From contig KE561300.1 of NCBI GenBank assembly GCA_000442015.1, positions 121,331 through 185,330 of the forward strand: 64,000 nucleotides of DNA. Direction: 5' to 3'. Below the pieces are notes generated by a model. The model had not been told where the DNA came from. It made no database searches and worked only from the letters and a program-made list of their open reading frames with translations. The stretch comes from Rozella allomycis CSF55. Lineage: Eukaryota; Rozellomycota. Every line of letters starts with the position of its first letter. Position 1 is the stretch's first letter. The position numbers were made by a program, and so were the translations under genes. Of this stretch, positions 47,059 through 58,226 are shown piece by piece.

Positions 47059-48514
47059 ATGTCTACTGTGATACCGTCCCAAGAAGCAGATAATGGCATA
47101 TCAGTGACACCGGATGATGTTCTATTAAAATCAAATGTCGATTTAAAAGATAAGTAACCATTTACTTATGATATGACAGGAACAAGGCAGAACTGAATTC
47201 AAAGACCCAGCCGTACATGATTATTATAGACGACTGTGTTCTTCAAAGTCTTATACGGTTAGGTTTATCAGATAAGTATATTCCTTCAGTCGGAATTTTG
47301 GGAGGAAAGTTTTATCTAGAGAAACAGATTTTTCACATTACTGCCGCATTTTTAGGCCAAAAGTATAAAATTATAATAGGTCTTTTATAGGAAAGTCAGG
47401 GAAGTTTTGAAAAAGGACATTCAGCAAATTACAAATCTCGAAGAAATTAGATTGGCTGCAAAGAAATTTGGATTAGAATTAGTCGGATACTTTCACGCGT
47501 AAGCTAACTACTCATTTTGAGCATAAATAGCGATAACTACAATAATGAATCCAATTTTAATGTTAGTTCACTTTTTACCACAGAGCTGCTACCTTCAATT
47601 TTTCTTAAGGTCACCTTGGATTTTGATATCCATCAAGCTGACAAGGAATTACTATTTTCTTTATCAGCTATTTTAAACCATGGAAAGGTAGATCATAAAT
47701 CTAACAAGTTTGCCTTCAAATTAAGATCGACAGGTTATAAGACCTTGGATTTCCTGAGGATCGAGTATTTTAATTTTAAAGTAAATTTTGTTAAATATTT
47801 TGTTTAGGTTCATGAAAATGAAATGTTTGACTACTTCAATGTTTCTCTGGAAACTTCTTCAAACCAAATAGACAAATTTTGGATTAAAAAATCAATAGAA
47901 AATAAAAAGATTGAATTTTTGAAAGAAAAATCAAGATCGGTAACCTTTAAATACAAGAAAAATTATAGTCGATAATGATGATTCGAAATGAAATTTCACG
48001 ACTTAGAAGACTTAAAATGAATGTTCAAGAATCCATATCTACAAAGTTGCATGATCTTAAAAACAGTTTGTACGATATTTCTGATTATGAATTCTCATTA
48101 TCGCTGGGTCAATTAATACGATCCTCAACTGAAAAGCAAAAGTTTCATGACGCTGCCAATCGTAACTATGAGGTGATGGCTCTACTTGACTCAAATTTCA
48201 TTGAAAAAGGGATGAATAACAAGAAGCAGAAGATTTCAAAAACTTTTAAATCGAAAGATCCACACCCATACACCCCAACATCTTATGTCCCTCCTTTTTC
48301 TCGATCTTTTGCGTCCATGCCACTTCTTCATCACGCGCCATTGTTTCATGCCCCACCATTGTTTGGATTCGGTGATTTCTCAAACACTAACAATTCAATG
48401 ATTTCAACAAGCTCGATGCTATTTCCTAACTCGGCCAAATTTACTTTCAAAGATATCCCAGGATCGATGAATGTACAAGATTCGGCCTCTTTTTTAAATG
48501 CGAAGACGGCGTAA
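47059..48514 (+). CDS. MPN-like protein with coiled coil (possibly eIF3h-like)
   Basis: Five or so exons: 'MSTVIPSQEADNG', then 'MIIIDDCVLQSLIRLGL', 'SVGILGGKFYLEKQIF', 'KKFGLELVGYFHADN', 'LRIEYFNFKVHENEMFDYFNVSLE', 'IRNEISRLRRLKMNVQES' and a Pro/Phe-rich tail. 'VGxLxG', 'ELVGYFHxD' in place of VGWYHSHP and the later layout suggest an MPN domain without metal ligands, as in eIF3h or Abraxas-type scaffolds. An intron of 29 nt at about 47940 fuses what otherwise looks like two genes sharing TAATG. Identification is tentative. Confidence 0.5.
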
Positions 48515-48548
48515 GATCAAATTTAATAAACAGATTAAATTAAACGAT

Positions 48549-49082
48549 TTATTCTGATTTAGAAGTCTTGACACTTTTCCATTTCCATTTGGTAGCACAC
48601 GTGAATATAAGCGTCCCAATTGTATGCCCCATGGAAGCCCCTATTAATGCTGGTATAGGCCAAACTTGCCAATCCCTTTCCCAATCTAATGGTACCACAA
48701 TAGCACTTGACCACGCACCTAATATAGCTCCATAGATTCTATAATCATTTTCAGTTTTTAGAATATTAAATTCACGTGGCCAAATAGAAATAGTATCAAT
48801 CAGCGAATACGTTCTCTGTGACATGAAAAGGCAAAACATTAAAGTCCTGAGAGTAGGGAGTGATTTAATTGGCAACCCGAACAGAAAAGCTATAATGATC
48901 CAATACACTGCTGCTAATAGCTGTTGTTTTATAAATCTTTTGTTTTTCTTCTTCGCTTCATCAAAAAATATGAATGTTTGAAAGATTGCAACGTAAATTG
49001 ATAAACGATGGATATTGTAAGGATAAATGCAGAATATAATAGCCAAGACGTCGATGAACAGATTTAGGAAATTCATGACCAA
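48549..49082 (-). CDS. GPI11: GPI ethanolamine-phosphate transferase subunit PIG-F
   Basis: Multi-pass ER protein that partners the enzymes adding ethanolamine phosphate to GPI anchors. The signature 'GAWSSAIVVPLDWERDWQVWPIPALIGASMG' (in two parts) matches the family's GAWxGAxPIPLDWERPWQVWPI. About six hydrophobic segments. 177 residues from the ATG at 49082; a second Met at codon 3 is possible. The first 45 codons are duplicated downstream of the N at 49572. Confidence 0.92.
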   Translation of the reverse strand: MVMNFLNLFIDVLAIIFCIYPYNIHRLSIYVAIFQTFIFFDEAKKKNKRFIKQQLLAAVYWIIIAFLFGLPIKSLPTLRTLMFCLFMSQRTYSLIDTISIWPREFNILKTENDYRIYGAILGAWSSAIVVPLDWERDWQVWPIPALIGASMGHTIGTLIFTCATKWKWKSVKTSKSE

Positions 49083-49316
49083 AATTGTAGTTCAGGTTAA
49101 TAACACGAAGAATTCTCCGATGATTATGAAAGAGTTTAACTTACCAAGTTTTCTTGAACGCGTATTCTCGTATATATTTATTGTAACATTAAACATTTGA
49201 TTCTGACAGAGTAGAAAAAGAGGCCGCCATAAGCCAAAAAATATTTTTGATAGACTGATTAGCAAAGTACAGTCTCTTTTGTGTAATGATAGACTATTGG
49301 CTCTTGGACACCAAAG

Positions 49317-49571
49317 GTGTTTACAGTAATGTTCTTCTTGTGCGTATCGTATTCCCTTCATTCCACTTGTCTAGAAGAAAAATACATCAACGATGAAGAG
49401 GAGAAAGTATGTAAAATATTAATGCCTGTTTTTCACGCTGCCTTCCAAGGTTTCACAAGCCTTTACCATGAAATACTTAAAATTGTTCTAAGCTTTCACA
49501 TCAATGATGTACAGATACAGAAATATGTGCCACTGAAATTTATTGGTGATGCATTGAATGTTATGAACATT
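49317..49571 (+). pseudogene. Small secreted protein, copy 1, cut by an N
   Basis: Signal peptide 'MFTVMFFLCVSYSLHS', then 'EEKYINDEEEKVCKILM' and 'FQGFTSLYHEILKIVLSF'. It is truncated at the N at 49572. Nearly identical to the complete copy at 49940-50293. Confidence 0.6.
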
Positions 49572-49572
49572 N

Positions 49573-49705
49573 TCTTCACTTCATCAAAAAATATGAATGT
49601 TTGAAAGATTGCAACGTAAATTGATAAACGATGGATATTGTAAGGATAAATGCAGAATATAATAGCCAAGACGTCAATGAACAGATTTTGGAAATTCATG
49701 ACCAA
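49573..49705 (-). pseudogene. Duplicated 5' fragment of GPI11
   Basis: Repeats the first ~40 codons of GPI11 with a few changes ('MNFQNLFIDVLAII' against 'MNFLNLFIDVLAII') and then hits the N. No membrane core or catalytic-partner signature follows, so it cannot be a working gene as assembled. Confidence 0.75.
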
Positions 49706-49939
49706 AATTGTAGTTCAGGTTAATAACACGAAGAATTCTCCGATGATTATGAAAGAGTTTAACTTACCAAGTTTTCTTGAACGCGTATTCTCGTATATAT
49801 TTATTGTAACATTAAACTTTTGATTCTGACAGAGTAGAAAAAGAGGCCGCCATAAGCCAAAAAATATTTTTGATAGACTGATTAGCAAAGTACAGTCTCT
49901 TTTGTGTAATGATAGACTATTGGCTCTTGGACACCAAAG

Positions 49940-50293
49940 GTGTTTACAGTAATGTTCTTCTTGTGCGTATCGTATTCCCTTCATTCCATTTGCCTAGAAG
50001 AAAAATACATCAACGATGAAGAAGAGAAAGTATGTAACATATTAATGCCTGTTTTTCACGCTGCCTTCCAAGGTTTCACAAGCCTTTACCATGAAATACT
50101 TAAAATTGTTCTAAGCTTTCACATCAATGATGTACAGATACAGAAATATGTGCCACTGAAATTTATTGGTGATGCATTGAATGTTATGAACATTTTTTGG
50201 AACGTGTCATTTCCTTTACTACATTCAGTCATTAAACATTTCACAAGATTGACACTGGCACATCTATCGTCATATTTGAAACTGATAACCTAA
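49940..50293 (+). CDS. Small secreted protein, complete copy
   Basis: 117 residues: signal peptide (first 16), an acidic segment with one Cys, then helices with 'FHAAFQGFTSLYHEILK' and a Leu-rich end 'TLAHLSSYLKLIT'. Single exon. No family recognised. It is divergent with the duplicated GPI11 5' end, 234 bp away. Size and secretion fit an effector-type protein, which is inference. Confidence 0.55.
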   Translation: MFTVMFFLCVSYSLHSICLEEKYINDEEEKVCNILMPVFHAAFQGFTSLYHEILKIVLSFHINDVQIQKYVPLKFIGDALNVMNIFWNVSFPLLHSVIKHFTRLTLAHLSSYLKLIT

Positions 50294-50339
50294 AAGAAAC
50301 AGAATTTCTTTCTTGAGAATATAGAAGCCGAATAAATGT

Positions 50340-51378
50340 TTATTTTTGTAAGTGGTGCAAATGTATTGAAAATAGTTTCTATATCTTTGATTGAATACCC
50401 TTACGATCATCGATCGGTCATATTTTCTAGTGATGTACTTTGGAACGACCGTGATGTCAATATCATGAATAGTTAGCTTAAAGAATCTGTCGGAAAAACA
50501 AAATGGCTCGCATATTCTTGATTTGAAAAACTCAAAAAATTCGTTTTGAGGTTTTAATGATTTTTTTGTTAATATGACTCTACAATTTACTCATTCGCAT
50601 CTTAATACCTGTCTTCCTGAACTATCCATACACTTGTTTTTAAGTTTGCCAAAAATCTTCGCGACAAGGTAAACTGGAGCACGAAGATAAAAGCTTCTGT
50701 CAAATAATCATCATATACAACTGATCTTAAATTTCTACATGTGAATACTATCAGATGCTACAATAGCTGTATAATTAGAGTGAAGAATATATCGCAAATC
50801 ATCTTCGGATATGTCATCCATCGACCCGGCACCTGTTAATGAGTTGCTTAAAAATGATTGAACCCAATCTAAACATTTCGCGACTACATTTTTGTATGCA
50901 CTGAGATTCGACTTGCAGTTTTCGATGACTTCTCTAGTGTCCAAACCAAAAATACGAATATTTTTACCAGTAACATAAACTACGCCTCTACAGAGAATTC
51001 CGCACACTGCCCCACATAAACCGACTCCACTTCCTAATTCTAGAATACATTCAGCTTGCTTTATTTCATTACGATTATGTACAAGCCATTCCATTAGCAT
51101 TAGACTAGACTTCCAAGGCTGTGCCTAAAAATACAAACGTTTACCATAAAACCAACTTCATTGAGGTTAGTTTTTACTTTTAGATCACTATTAAATTGAA
51201 TTTCATGATGTTCATCATAAACATAATCCCCATCTGCATCAATAAAGGGAGTTTCCAGAGGGATCCTTATACCGATGTTTAATGTTGATTCATCCTCATA
51301 AATATTTAACAATTCATTGTTTATATACTCTACATTATCTTATGAACACTATTAAGATTATATACTTTGTGTGGTCAT
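50340..51378 (-). CDS. METTL22: METTL22-like lysine methyltransferase
   Basis: Seven-strand methyltransferase of the METTL21/22 group. Splicing gives 'MTTQ' joined to 'KYINNELLNIYEDE', then 'IDADGDYVYD', 'AQPWKSSLMLMEWLV', 'CILELGSGVGLCGAVCGIL' (SAM motif I), 'TREVIENCKSNLSAYKN', 'VAKCLDW', 'TAIVASDIVYDDYLTEAFI' and the C-terminus 'KYDRSMIKLFSIHLHHL'. Introns: 36 nt after 'MTTQ', a 20-nt one before 'AQPW', 28 nt inside 'ASD/IVYDD', about 29 nt after 'VQED' and 26 nt after 'DRSMI'. The unspliced frame is longer in places but breaks all the motifs. Substrate unknown. Confidence 0.75.
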
Positions 51379-51571
51379 ATGTGATCAATCTTCTTTCGAA
51401 TTTTTCCATGTTGGTATCGTAAATTCGTAATAATCATTGAAGTTTTTAAGGATTAATGATTTTATAGGAGTAAATACTAAATTTATAGCCTAGAACTTTA
51501 AAAGTATTATCAATAATGTTAACAAAATATTGAATAATAACCTCTGTGGCTTGACTCCAAAATTCTTAACC

Positions 51572-52368
51572 ATGAGTGACACCAGTGAAAGTGAAGATAC
51601 TTATTATTCATCTTCAGATAATGAAAGCGGAGAAGTATTTATATTTATTGCCCTATATTTTAGAGCCAAAATGATACAGGTACACTTTCGGCACTAACTT
51701 TTGGCGAACTAGCTGGTCTTAAAGAAAATTTAGGCGACAAAGCATTTAGGCATGCGATAAATGAATCTAAAGAAATAAAAAGAAAGAGAAAATCCAAGAA
51801 CGCACCTCAAGAGATTTCATGCAAAAGACCGGTTTCAGTGATCAGAAACGACCAATCAAAAAAGATGAAATCATACGATCCTAGATTTAATAGGTCTCAT
51901 GGTTCATATAATGAAGATTTATTTAAAAAATCATACGGTTTTGTGAATGATTTGCGACGACAGGAAATGAAGAAATTGGAAGACCAAGTTAAGAAAGAAA
52001 AAGATCCGATGGTTAAAGAGAAAGCTAAAGAATTACTATTATCTTTGGTAAATATATCATGAGCAAAAGATGTAGAAAAACAAAGAGATAAATGAAAAAA
52101 TAAAGGAATCAAAGAAAGATGTTTTGAAACAACACAGAAAGAAGGAAATTGAGCTTGTAAAGCATGGAAAGAAACCTTTTTATCTGAAGAAATGTAATGA
52201 ATATAGTTTTATGCTAATATAGCGGACCAAAAGAAGTTGCTGATGGCAGAGAAATTCAAGGCCATTAAGGAAAAGGGCGGTGATGCAGCAATTGATAAAT
52301 ATATTGAAAAGAAAAGGAAGAAAAATGCTTCAAAGAAGAGGAAAGAGTTACCCATGCTTTCTTTGTAA
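51572..52368 (+). CDS. RRP36: rRNA-processing protein RRP36
   Basis: Component of the small-subunit processome needed for early 18S cleavage. Matching blocks: 'CKRPVSVIRN', 'YDPRFNRSHGSYNEDLFKKSYGFV', 'RRQEMKKLEDQVKKEKDP' (in parts), 'HRKKEIELVKHGKKPF' and 'DKYIEKKRKKNASKKRKELPML'. The acidic start 'MSDTSESEDTYYSSSDN' is followed by a 29-nt intron; two further introns lie near 52049 and 52196. Length about 230 residues, as expected. Confidence 0.9.
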
Positions 52369-52890
52369 TAAAAAATCGTTCGCGGTTCAGTAGTAGTTAA
52401 AGTTAATTTATATGCATCGACATAAAAATTAGCGTCATGAATATCAAGTTTACTATTATCGGACTGGGAGGTACGACCCGGACTCCAGACACGATTTGTG
52501 GAATGGTTTATGTGGGTGTGTGTATGTATGTCCTTGCAAATTCAGTTTTTCATCGTAAGGCCACAAAGNCAATCTATTTCCATGTACTGACGTAGTTAAT
52601 TCCGTCCCATCCAATTTAGCCAGCGTGTAACTTCCGTTCCCATGGTGTCGAACAATCATGTAGGGCCCTCTATAGCGATTCTTGAATTTTCTTCCAACAT
52701 TGATGGCTCAAAACATTCTTCAAAAATCAAAACCAAATCTCCCTCAATAAATGGATTTTTTCTTATATTCTTTTTATCATTGTACCATCTCATATTCTTT
52801 ATTCTCGACTCAACAATATTCTCCTTTGCTATTTCTAAATCTTCTGGCAACTTTGCCAATTGCTTTATTCTCAATTCCAACAATTCTTCT

Positions 52891-53529
52891 CTAAAACCGC
52901 CACTCTAGCGCATACCACGACAAGATATCCATCTCGGCAGGTAAAATACAATTTCGACCGAACATTAGAGTAAAAGGAGCATATCCAGTAGACTTCTTTA
53001 TGGTCACATTATTGGCCCAAAATGCCGAATGGAGATATTCCGGCCACAAACCTTTCTTCTCTTCCCCAAGCCATCTGCTTAATGCCTTCACAAGAGGCTG
53101 ATGCCCTCTCTCAACCACTCCGTTCGCCTGTGGGTGATACGCGGTCGTAAATACAGTAGGAATTCCGTAATTTTCCAGAAACAAATTTATCTCTTCTTCA
53201 TTCATCTCTCCATTGTCTGCAACAAATCTTCCCACACAACCATATCTCGCAATGTATACTTTTAGGAACTTAGCCACTCCAGAACTTTTCTTCGATTTTT
53301 AAGCTTTTCCATCAACAAAACCAGTAAGAGCATCCCTAGCGTTTACGAAATAGTTCTCCCCATTCTTGCCGTTCGGCATCTTTACTAAATCAACGTGAAC
53401 AATATGTAAAACTCCGGTATTAAATAAATTATGGTTCAATGGTTCTTCGACTGACAACAACTGGCATTCAATACAGCTCTTTATATAATTCGCGACATCA
53501 ATATACATGTTTTCCCAATAATAATTCAA
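52891..53529 (-). pseudogene. Retroelement integrase core
   Basis: 'CIECQLLS' is a zinc-binding remnant. The catalytic triad is present over two frames: Asp in 'IVHVDLVKMP', Asp in 'FVADNGEMN', Glu in 'QANGVVERGHQPL'. A stop and frame change at about 53290 separate them. A C-terminal piece ('MRWYNDKKNIRK') continues to 52656. Confidence 0.8.
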
Positions 53530-53932
53530 AGTTAACTCTTGTATGTTCCGTCTCTTTCCCTATGTCCTCCTGTTACTCCTTCATGGAATTCGGCCAGTTA
53601 TCTCATTTTTAAGTCTTCATCCAGAATCACTCTACTCGGCGGCAAATTAAAAGACGCCGATCTTTTCCACAACAAACCATTACTAATAAATAAATCTTGA
53701 CTCATCATTTTTATTTTTTCAAACTCTTTGTCCGAAAGATGTTCCGGTTTAGATAATGTCATTAAATACTCGCACAAACTTTACCATATTCCAGTATAAT
53801 TCGTAAGGTCCAATGTAACATGTCTAACAAATATATCTAAATTCGCAATCCTTTTCTCTTTTAATAGCATTGTCATTGCGTCTGCTTCCTTATCAATATC
53901 TTCTTTCTCAACACAAGCATAGCGTCTCCGGC

Positions 53933-54447
53933 TTAACCCATCGGCTTTATTCTTGGCTGTGTCGACATATCGTGCTGCAAAATTAAAGGATCGAATAAAC
54001 GCAATCCACCTAGCACCGTTGGATCAGGAAACTCCTCAGCATTAAACCAGTATAAAAGTGCTCTGTTATCTACCTCTAACCTAAACTTAGTTCCAAATAT
54101 ATAGGGCCTAAATTTCTTTAAATTATGAACAACGGCGAGACATTCTTTCTTCACAATAGAATAATTCCTTTCGGTGGCATTGAACAACTTACCTTCAAAT
54201 TTGCATGGGTGCCTCTTTCCATCTGGTTTTACCTGTTCCAAAATGCCTCCCAATCCGTCCTTGCTAGCGTCATAGGTGGTCGATTCTCAACATCATTATA
54301 GTCTAGCTCTTGAACGATCGGGTCAGAAGCCACAACTTTCTTCAAATATTCGAAAGCTCTCTCGTGCTTCTCCAACCAAATAAATTCAACATCATTCTTC
54401 AATAAATTCAGCAAGGGTGCAGCAAGCGCAGAAAATGAATAAATCAA
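53933..54447 (-). pseudogene. Retroelement RNase H
   Basis: 'FSALAAPLLNLLKNDVEFIW' and 'ERAFEYLKKVVASDP' are the RT connection; after a frame change come 'NATERNYSIVKKECLAVVHNLKKFRPYI' (in parts) and 'RLEVDNRALLYWFN', typical of the Ty3-type RNase H. Confidence 0.75.
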
Positions 54448-54471
54448 ACTTTTATAATGCTTGACAGTTCC

Positions 54472-55574
54472 TCAAAACGAATGTACATCCTTCGTCGATT
54501 CAGGTCTGGGCCATTCCAATATTTTCTCCCTGTTTCTTGTACATATCCTTCTGCCTTCGGCATTACACAAATAGCTAAAAACCTCAATTTCGGGAACACA
54601 AAAAGAACATTTCATCCCACTAACGGTCAGCTTAGAACGCAAAATCCTCTCAAATATTTTCTCCAAGTCTTCCAAGTGTGAACGAATAAATTTTCGTATT
54701 CCATTTTCAACTTCATCGTTATTCGTCGTTACTCTCTCTCCTTTCACAGCAATATCATCTATATATCGCATGTTTCCGGAATTAAATCTCGCAGCACTGT
54801 TGTGTTCACTCTCTGCGCGACAGCTACTGAGTTCGTCCAACCTTGAGGCAAGCAAGTAACACGAACAAATCCAACCGGGGTATTCATGGCGGTCAGATCG
54901 CGATCTTTAACGTCGATAGGAATTCGATCAAAAAAACTATAAAAGTCCAACATCGAGTACACTCTTCCCCCGGCGAATCTTTCACTCATCTTGTCACAAT
55001 TCGGAATATGTGCACAGTCTCGTATAGTCACTATATTCAGCGGAATAACACGCTGGATCATTCTCAACGACCCGTTACGCTTTCGTAGAACAAACCAACG
55101 GTTTGCATACGCACTTTCACAATATTCCAGAAATCCGGCGTCCAATTTCTTCCTCAACAACGCGATCACGTCTGCCAGCTCTTTTGCAACATATTTCGGG
55201 CAAGGTCGTTTCCAGGGCGTATGTTCGACAACATGAATTCTCACAGGCTTGAAAATTTCGGATGAAAGTTTTCCTTTTAAGTTATCATCAAACGTAAAAA
55301 TACTCTCGTACTTCTTCAATAAAATTCGTAATGCTTCTCGTTCTTTTTCGTTTAGCAACGTCGAACTTGTTAACATATCCAGCTGTTCGTCTGTTAATTT
55401 TCTCATACTCTCTCGTCTCTCAGCAGCCATTTCTTCCACTTGATCTAACTTCACAGCGACGTCTTCAGGGACCATAGCTTGTGGGTGAATTGTCTCGTTT
55501 ACTTTCTTGTGGCGTCTTTTGTTTCCGCTCGCTCTTCGGAATCTTGTTGACCTTGCCTCTAAAGCTCTTGGCAA
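54472..55574 (-). pseudogene. Retroelement reverse transcriptase
   Basis: Fingers and palm are recognisable: 'KLDAGFLEYCESAYANRWF', 'RVYSMLDFYSFFDRIPID', 'TCLPQGWTNSVA' and, in the next frame, the 'RYIDDIAVKGE' active site, then 'MKCSFCVPEIEVFSYLC'. Two overlapping frames (54759-55574 and 54472-54855) are needed, showing a frameshift. Confidence 0.8.
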
Positions 55575-55891
55575 TATTCATATCTATCTCAAACAACAAT
55601 TTTTCACCATTTTTAATAAATTTATTAACGTCATTTTCTTCATTTATCTCAATCTCTTCTCCGAAACTCGGACTTTTCTCACTAGACTCGACAATTTCTT
55701 CCGCAGAATCTTCTTGCATCCTGAACAACTGTGTCTTCGCGGTTCCCTTCCACGCAACCCCGTTCATCACGTTACACTTCAGCTGGCACGACTTCCCGTC
55801 TGCTCCTTGAATGTCCAGCTGCACATCGCCATTCGGAAAATTCTGAGTTATTACCGATGCAGCACACTCGAAAGGTTTTCCTAATAAAACA

Positions 55892-56245
55892 TTAAAAATT
55901 GACTCCCCTTGCGTGACATAACACGGGACCTCGACTGTCACCCCATGAAAAGTAATGGGTAGTGCATGAATGCAGCCAACTGCCATTCGGATTTAACATA
56001 TTTATGGTCGCCTTAGCGTCAATACCGCCTAACAACTGCAAGTAAACACTCTCACTCATGACATTGATCTCCGAGCCGGAATCAATTGTCACTTCAACCT
56101 CCACGCCGCCGACTTTGGCAGGTACTTTCACAACTTTAGTCCTGTAAATCCCTTCTGACCTAAATCTTCTCACAATTGCTTCATGCATTTCTTCCACATG
56201 CTCCATCTCTTCTTGGCTCACTGCATTCACTTTCACTGCTTCCAC
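55892..56245 (-). pseudogene. Retroelement aspartic protease
   Basis: Contains 'VEVTIDSGSEINVMSES', the DSG active-site motif of retropepsin-like proteases, preceded by a Val-rich strand. A frame change at about 55985 leads to the linker 'TQGESIFNVLLGKPFE'. Confidence 0.75.
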
Positions 56246-56518
56246 AGGTACTCTTATTTTTCAGAAATAATGCCAGATCCTTCGAAATACTTGGCGATGC
56301 TCCTAAAATCTGTTCAATGCTCATCTCCACCTTCTGACTTAGAATTCTATTCATGATTGCCTTAGTGTCAACGATTTGTTCTGCAGGACTCTTGTGCATG
56401 GTCTTCTTCTTCATCTCCAAAGCTGGTGGTCTTGGGATCGGCATTGTTTCTGGTAATTTTAATGTCACCTCCTTCTTATCTATTTTTCGTCTTTTCATTT
56501 CCTCATCCAACTCCTCGT

Positions 56519-57824
56519 TCATCCATTTTGCGCCATCACCTCCGCGTCGATTGTCTCACCTTCTACCTCTTTCATAATCCTCACGAAGACATCATTCTCA
56601 CTCGGCATTCTTGGTGCTTCTTGCATCTTGAACAACATTGCTCTTGGCTGGTTAGTCTTCTCCTGAAATCTTCGCTCAGCTTCAACTCTCATTCCTCCGT
56701 TCCCGAAATTGATCTTCAGTCGATTCCCGTCACAGTCGCAGATAACTTTGCTTCCATCTCTCTCAACACTCTGCACAATCCCATTTTTCACTGCCGCTTC
56801 AAACAATAAACAATTCTTCAAATACGGGTTGGTGTCGCCACAGTAAATACATTCATTTGAACGTTGCCCAGTAGTTACATTTTGCGGTGCTTCCATCATT
56901 CGATCGCGCCGTGATCGCCAGCGCCATCGCCTGAAACAGTCCAGAGAGATCTGCAACAGATGCTACGGAATTACTTGACTTCGTGACTGCGTGTACAACA
57001 TTAGCTTCACCCTTCGTCTCCTGAACTTCTTTTTCTTCTACGTTCTCAAACTCGAAGGTCTTAATGTTCTTTAAGGTCGTCAACAGCTGAGTAGACTCAT
57101 CGTCGATTTCTTGGTTGTCTTCGATGATGCGTATCAGGGATTTGATGCTCTGCTTCTTCACGTCATCCGACGTGTAGTCGCCAAAGACTTTCTTCACTAA
57201 TGTTTCTGGTAAGCTTAAAAACAGTAACTTCACAAGATTTCTCTCAATTAGTCAACTTCGCTCTCATCCATACTCTCGTACATAGCCTTCAAGCTCGACA
57301 ATAAAATGCTCACATCGTCCGACCTCTTGGCCAGGCTCATAAAATCATCCATTCCGTACTTTACGTCAAACTTCCCATACTTGGCTTTTATTGACCTCGT
57401 TAATCTTCTAAAACTTCTCCCAAGTGACCTGTTCCTCTTCCGCAGCTCTCACTCGGTCAACCAACTCCTTCACATCCTCAAACAAATACTTCTCACACAT
57501 GTACGGAAAGATACTAAACACTTCTTCAATACTTTTGCCTTGCATAACCATCAGCTTCTCGTACTCCCACATGAACTGGCCAACTTTCTTTCCTGCGAAA
57601 GGGGTAAAACCACCTTCCACGATGTTCGCACCACTTATGAAAGTGCCAGAAGGGGCGCGCGACTTAGACTCTTTAGCAGTAGACANCATTTTCCAAATTA
57701 ACTTGTTAAATATATCAAGAGGATAAACTAAAGATATGAAAAAACGAAATTTGTTTAATGTGTTACTGTTGTAGCCAGTAGCACCAAGAATTTCTTGTGA
57801 TTTCTTTGGAGTTTCTTCAGACAA
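56519..57824 (-). pseudogene. Retroelement Gag region
   Basis: Three out-of-frame pieces: an N-terminal part with 'FMWEYEKLMVMQGKSIEE', a middle part with 'LFLSLPETLVKKVFGDYT', and a nucleocapsid part with a zinc-knuckle-like 'CIYCGDTNPYLKNC', where the usual His is replaced by Pro. The last point suggests decay or a non-canonical knuckle. Confidence 0.7.
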
Positions 57825-57829
57825 ATTCT

Positions 57830-58226
57830 ATTTTTAGTTAATTTATCTATTTCTAGTTATTGTATTAATTAAATACTTGAATTTCTTTTTCTAATAAGTT
57901 TTGAATTCAATTCTCTCCAACAAGTCTCGCATTACTCGTTAAATCGGACGGGGAGTTTATAAGTTAAAGCTATAGAAAAGTTATAAAGCTAATTGTGGCT
58001 AAGAACGAAGATTTAGATGCTAAGGTTCAAGAAATACTTCAAGAAAAAGAAGAACGTACGATATAGAATTAGAATGTAAGCATAAAGACATTAAATAAAT
58101 AGATATAATGTATTATTATGTAGGTATATATCAAGCTGGTCTATTAAATAGGAATTGAATTTTAAGAACAGGAGCTAGATGATATAGCATTGAAATATTT
58201 TTGTTGGTCGCTATAAATATCACAAC
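57830..58226. other. Gene-free AT-rich stretch
   Basis: About 400 bp between the retroelement and a secreted gene. A string near 57944 (TCGGACGGGGAGTTTAT) recurs in close form at about 61976 and, partly, near 52460. No gene or RNA seen. Confidence 0.4.

Larger units (their letters stand above)
48950..50194. repeat. Near-identical ~620-bp direct duplication around an N
   Basis: 48950-49571 and 49573-50194 match almost base for base; I count about ten differences, e.g. at 48954 (TTCGCTTC/TTCACTTC) and 49364 (CCACTTGTCTAG/CCATTTGCCTAG). The copies carry the GPI11 5' end and a small secreted gene, and are separated by one N. This could be an assembled pair of alleles or a real recent duplication. 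Confidence 0.85.
52440..57824 (-). mobile_element. Ty3/gypsy-type LTR retroelement, decayed, LTRs not seen
   Basis: On the minus strand, in order from 57824 downwards: Gag, aspartic protease, reverse transcriptase, RNase H, integrase. This protease-RT-RNaseH-integrase order is Ty3/gypsy. Every domain sits in a different frame from the next and several end in stops, so this copy is not intact. Ns at 52569 and 57686 interrupt the 3' and 5' ends. I compared the flanks and found no long terminal repeat pair, so the true borders are unknown. GC content is higher than in the host genes, and no 26-nt introns are needed. Confidence 0.9.

Noticed and set aside
47960-47980. Two genes overlapping as TAATG in the MPN-like region.
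   Set aside because: A 29-nt intron ending just before TCGATAATG fuses both frames into one coherent coiled-coil region.
52380-58210. Long terminal repeats for the retroelement.
   Set aside because: Comparison of both flanks showed no matching sequence longer than short words.
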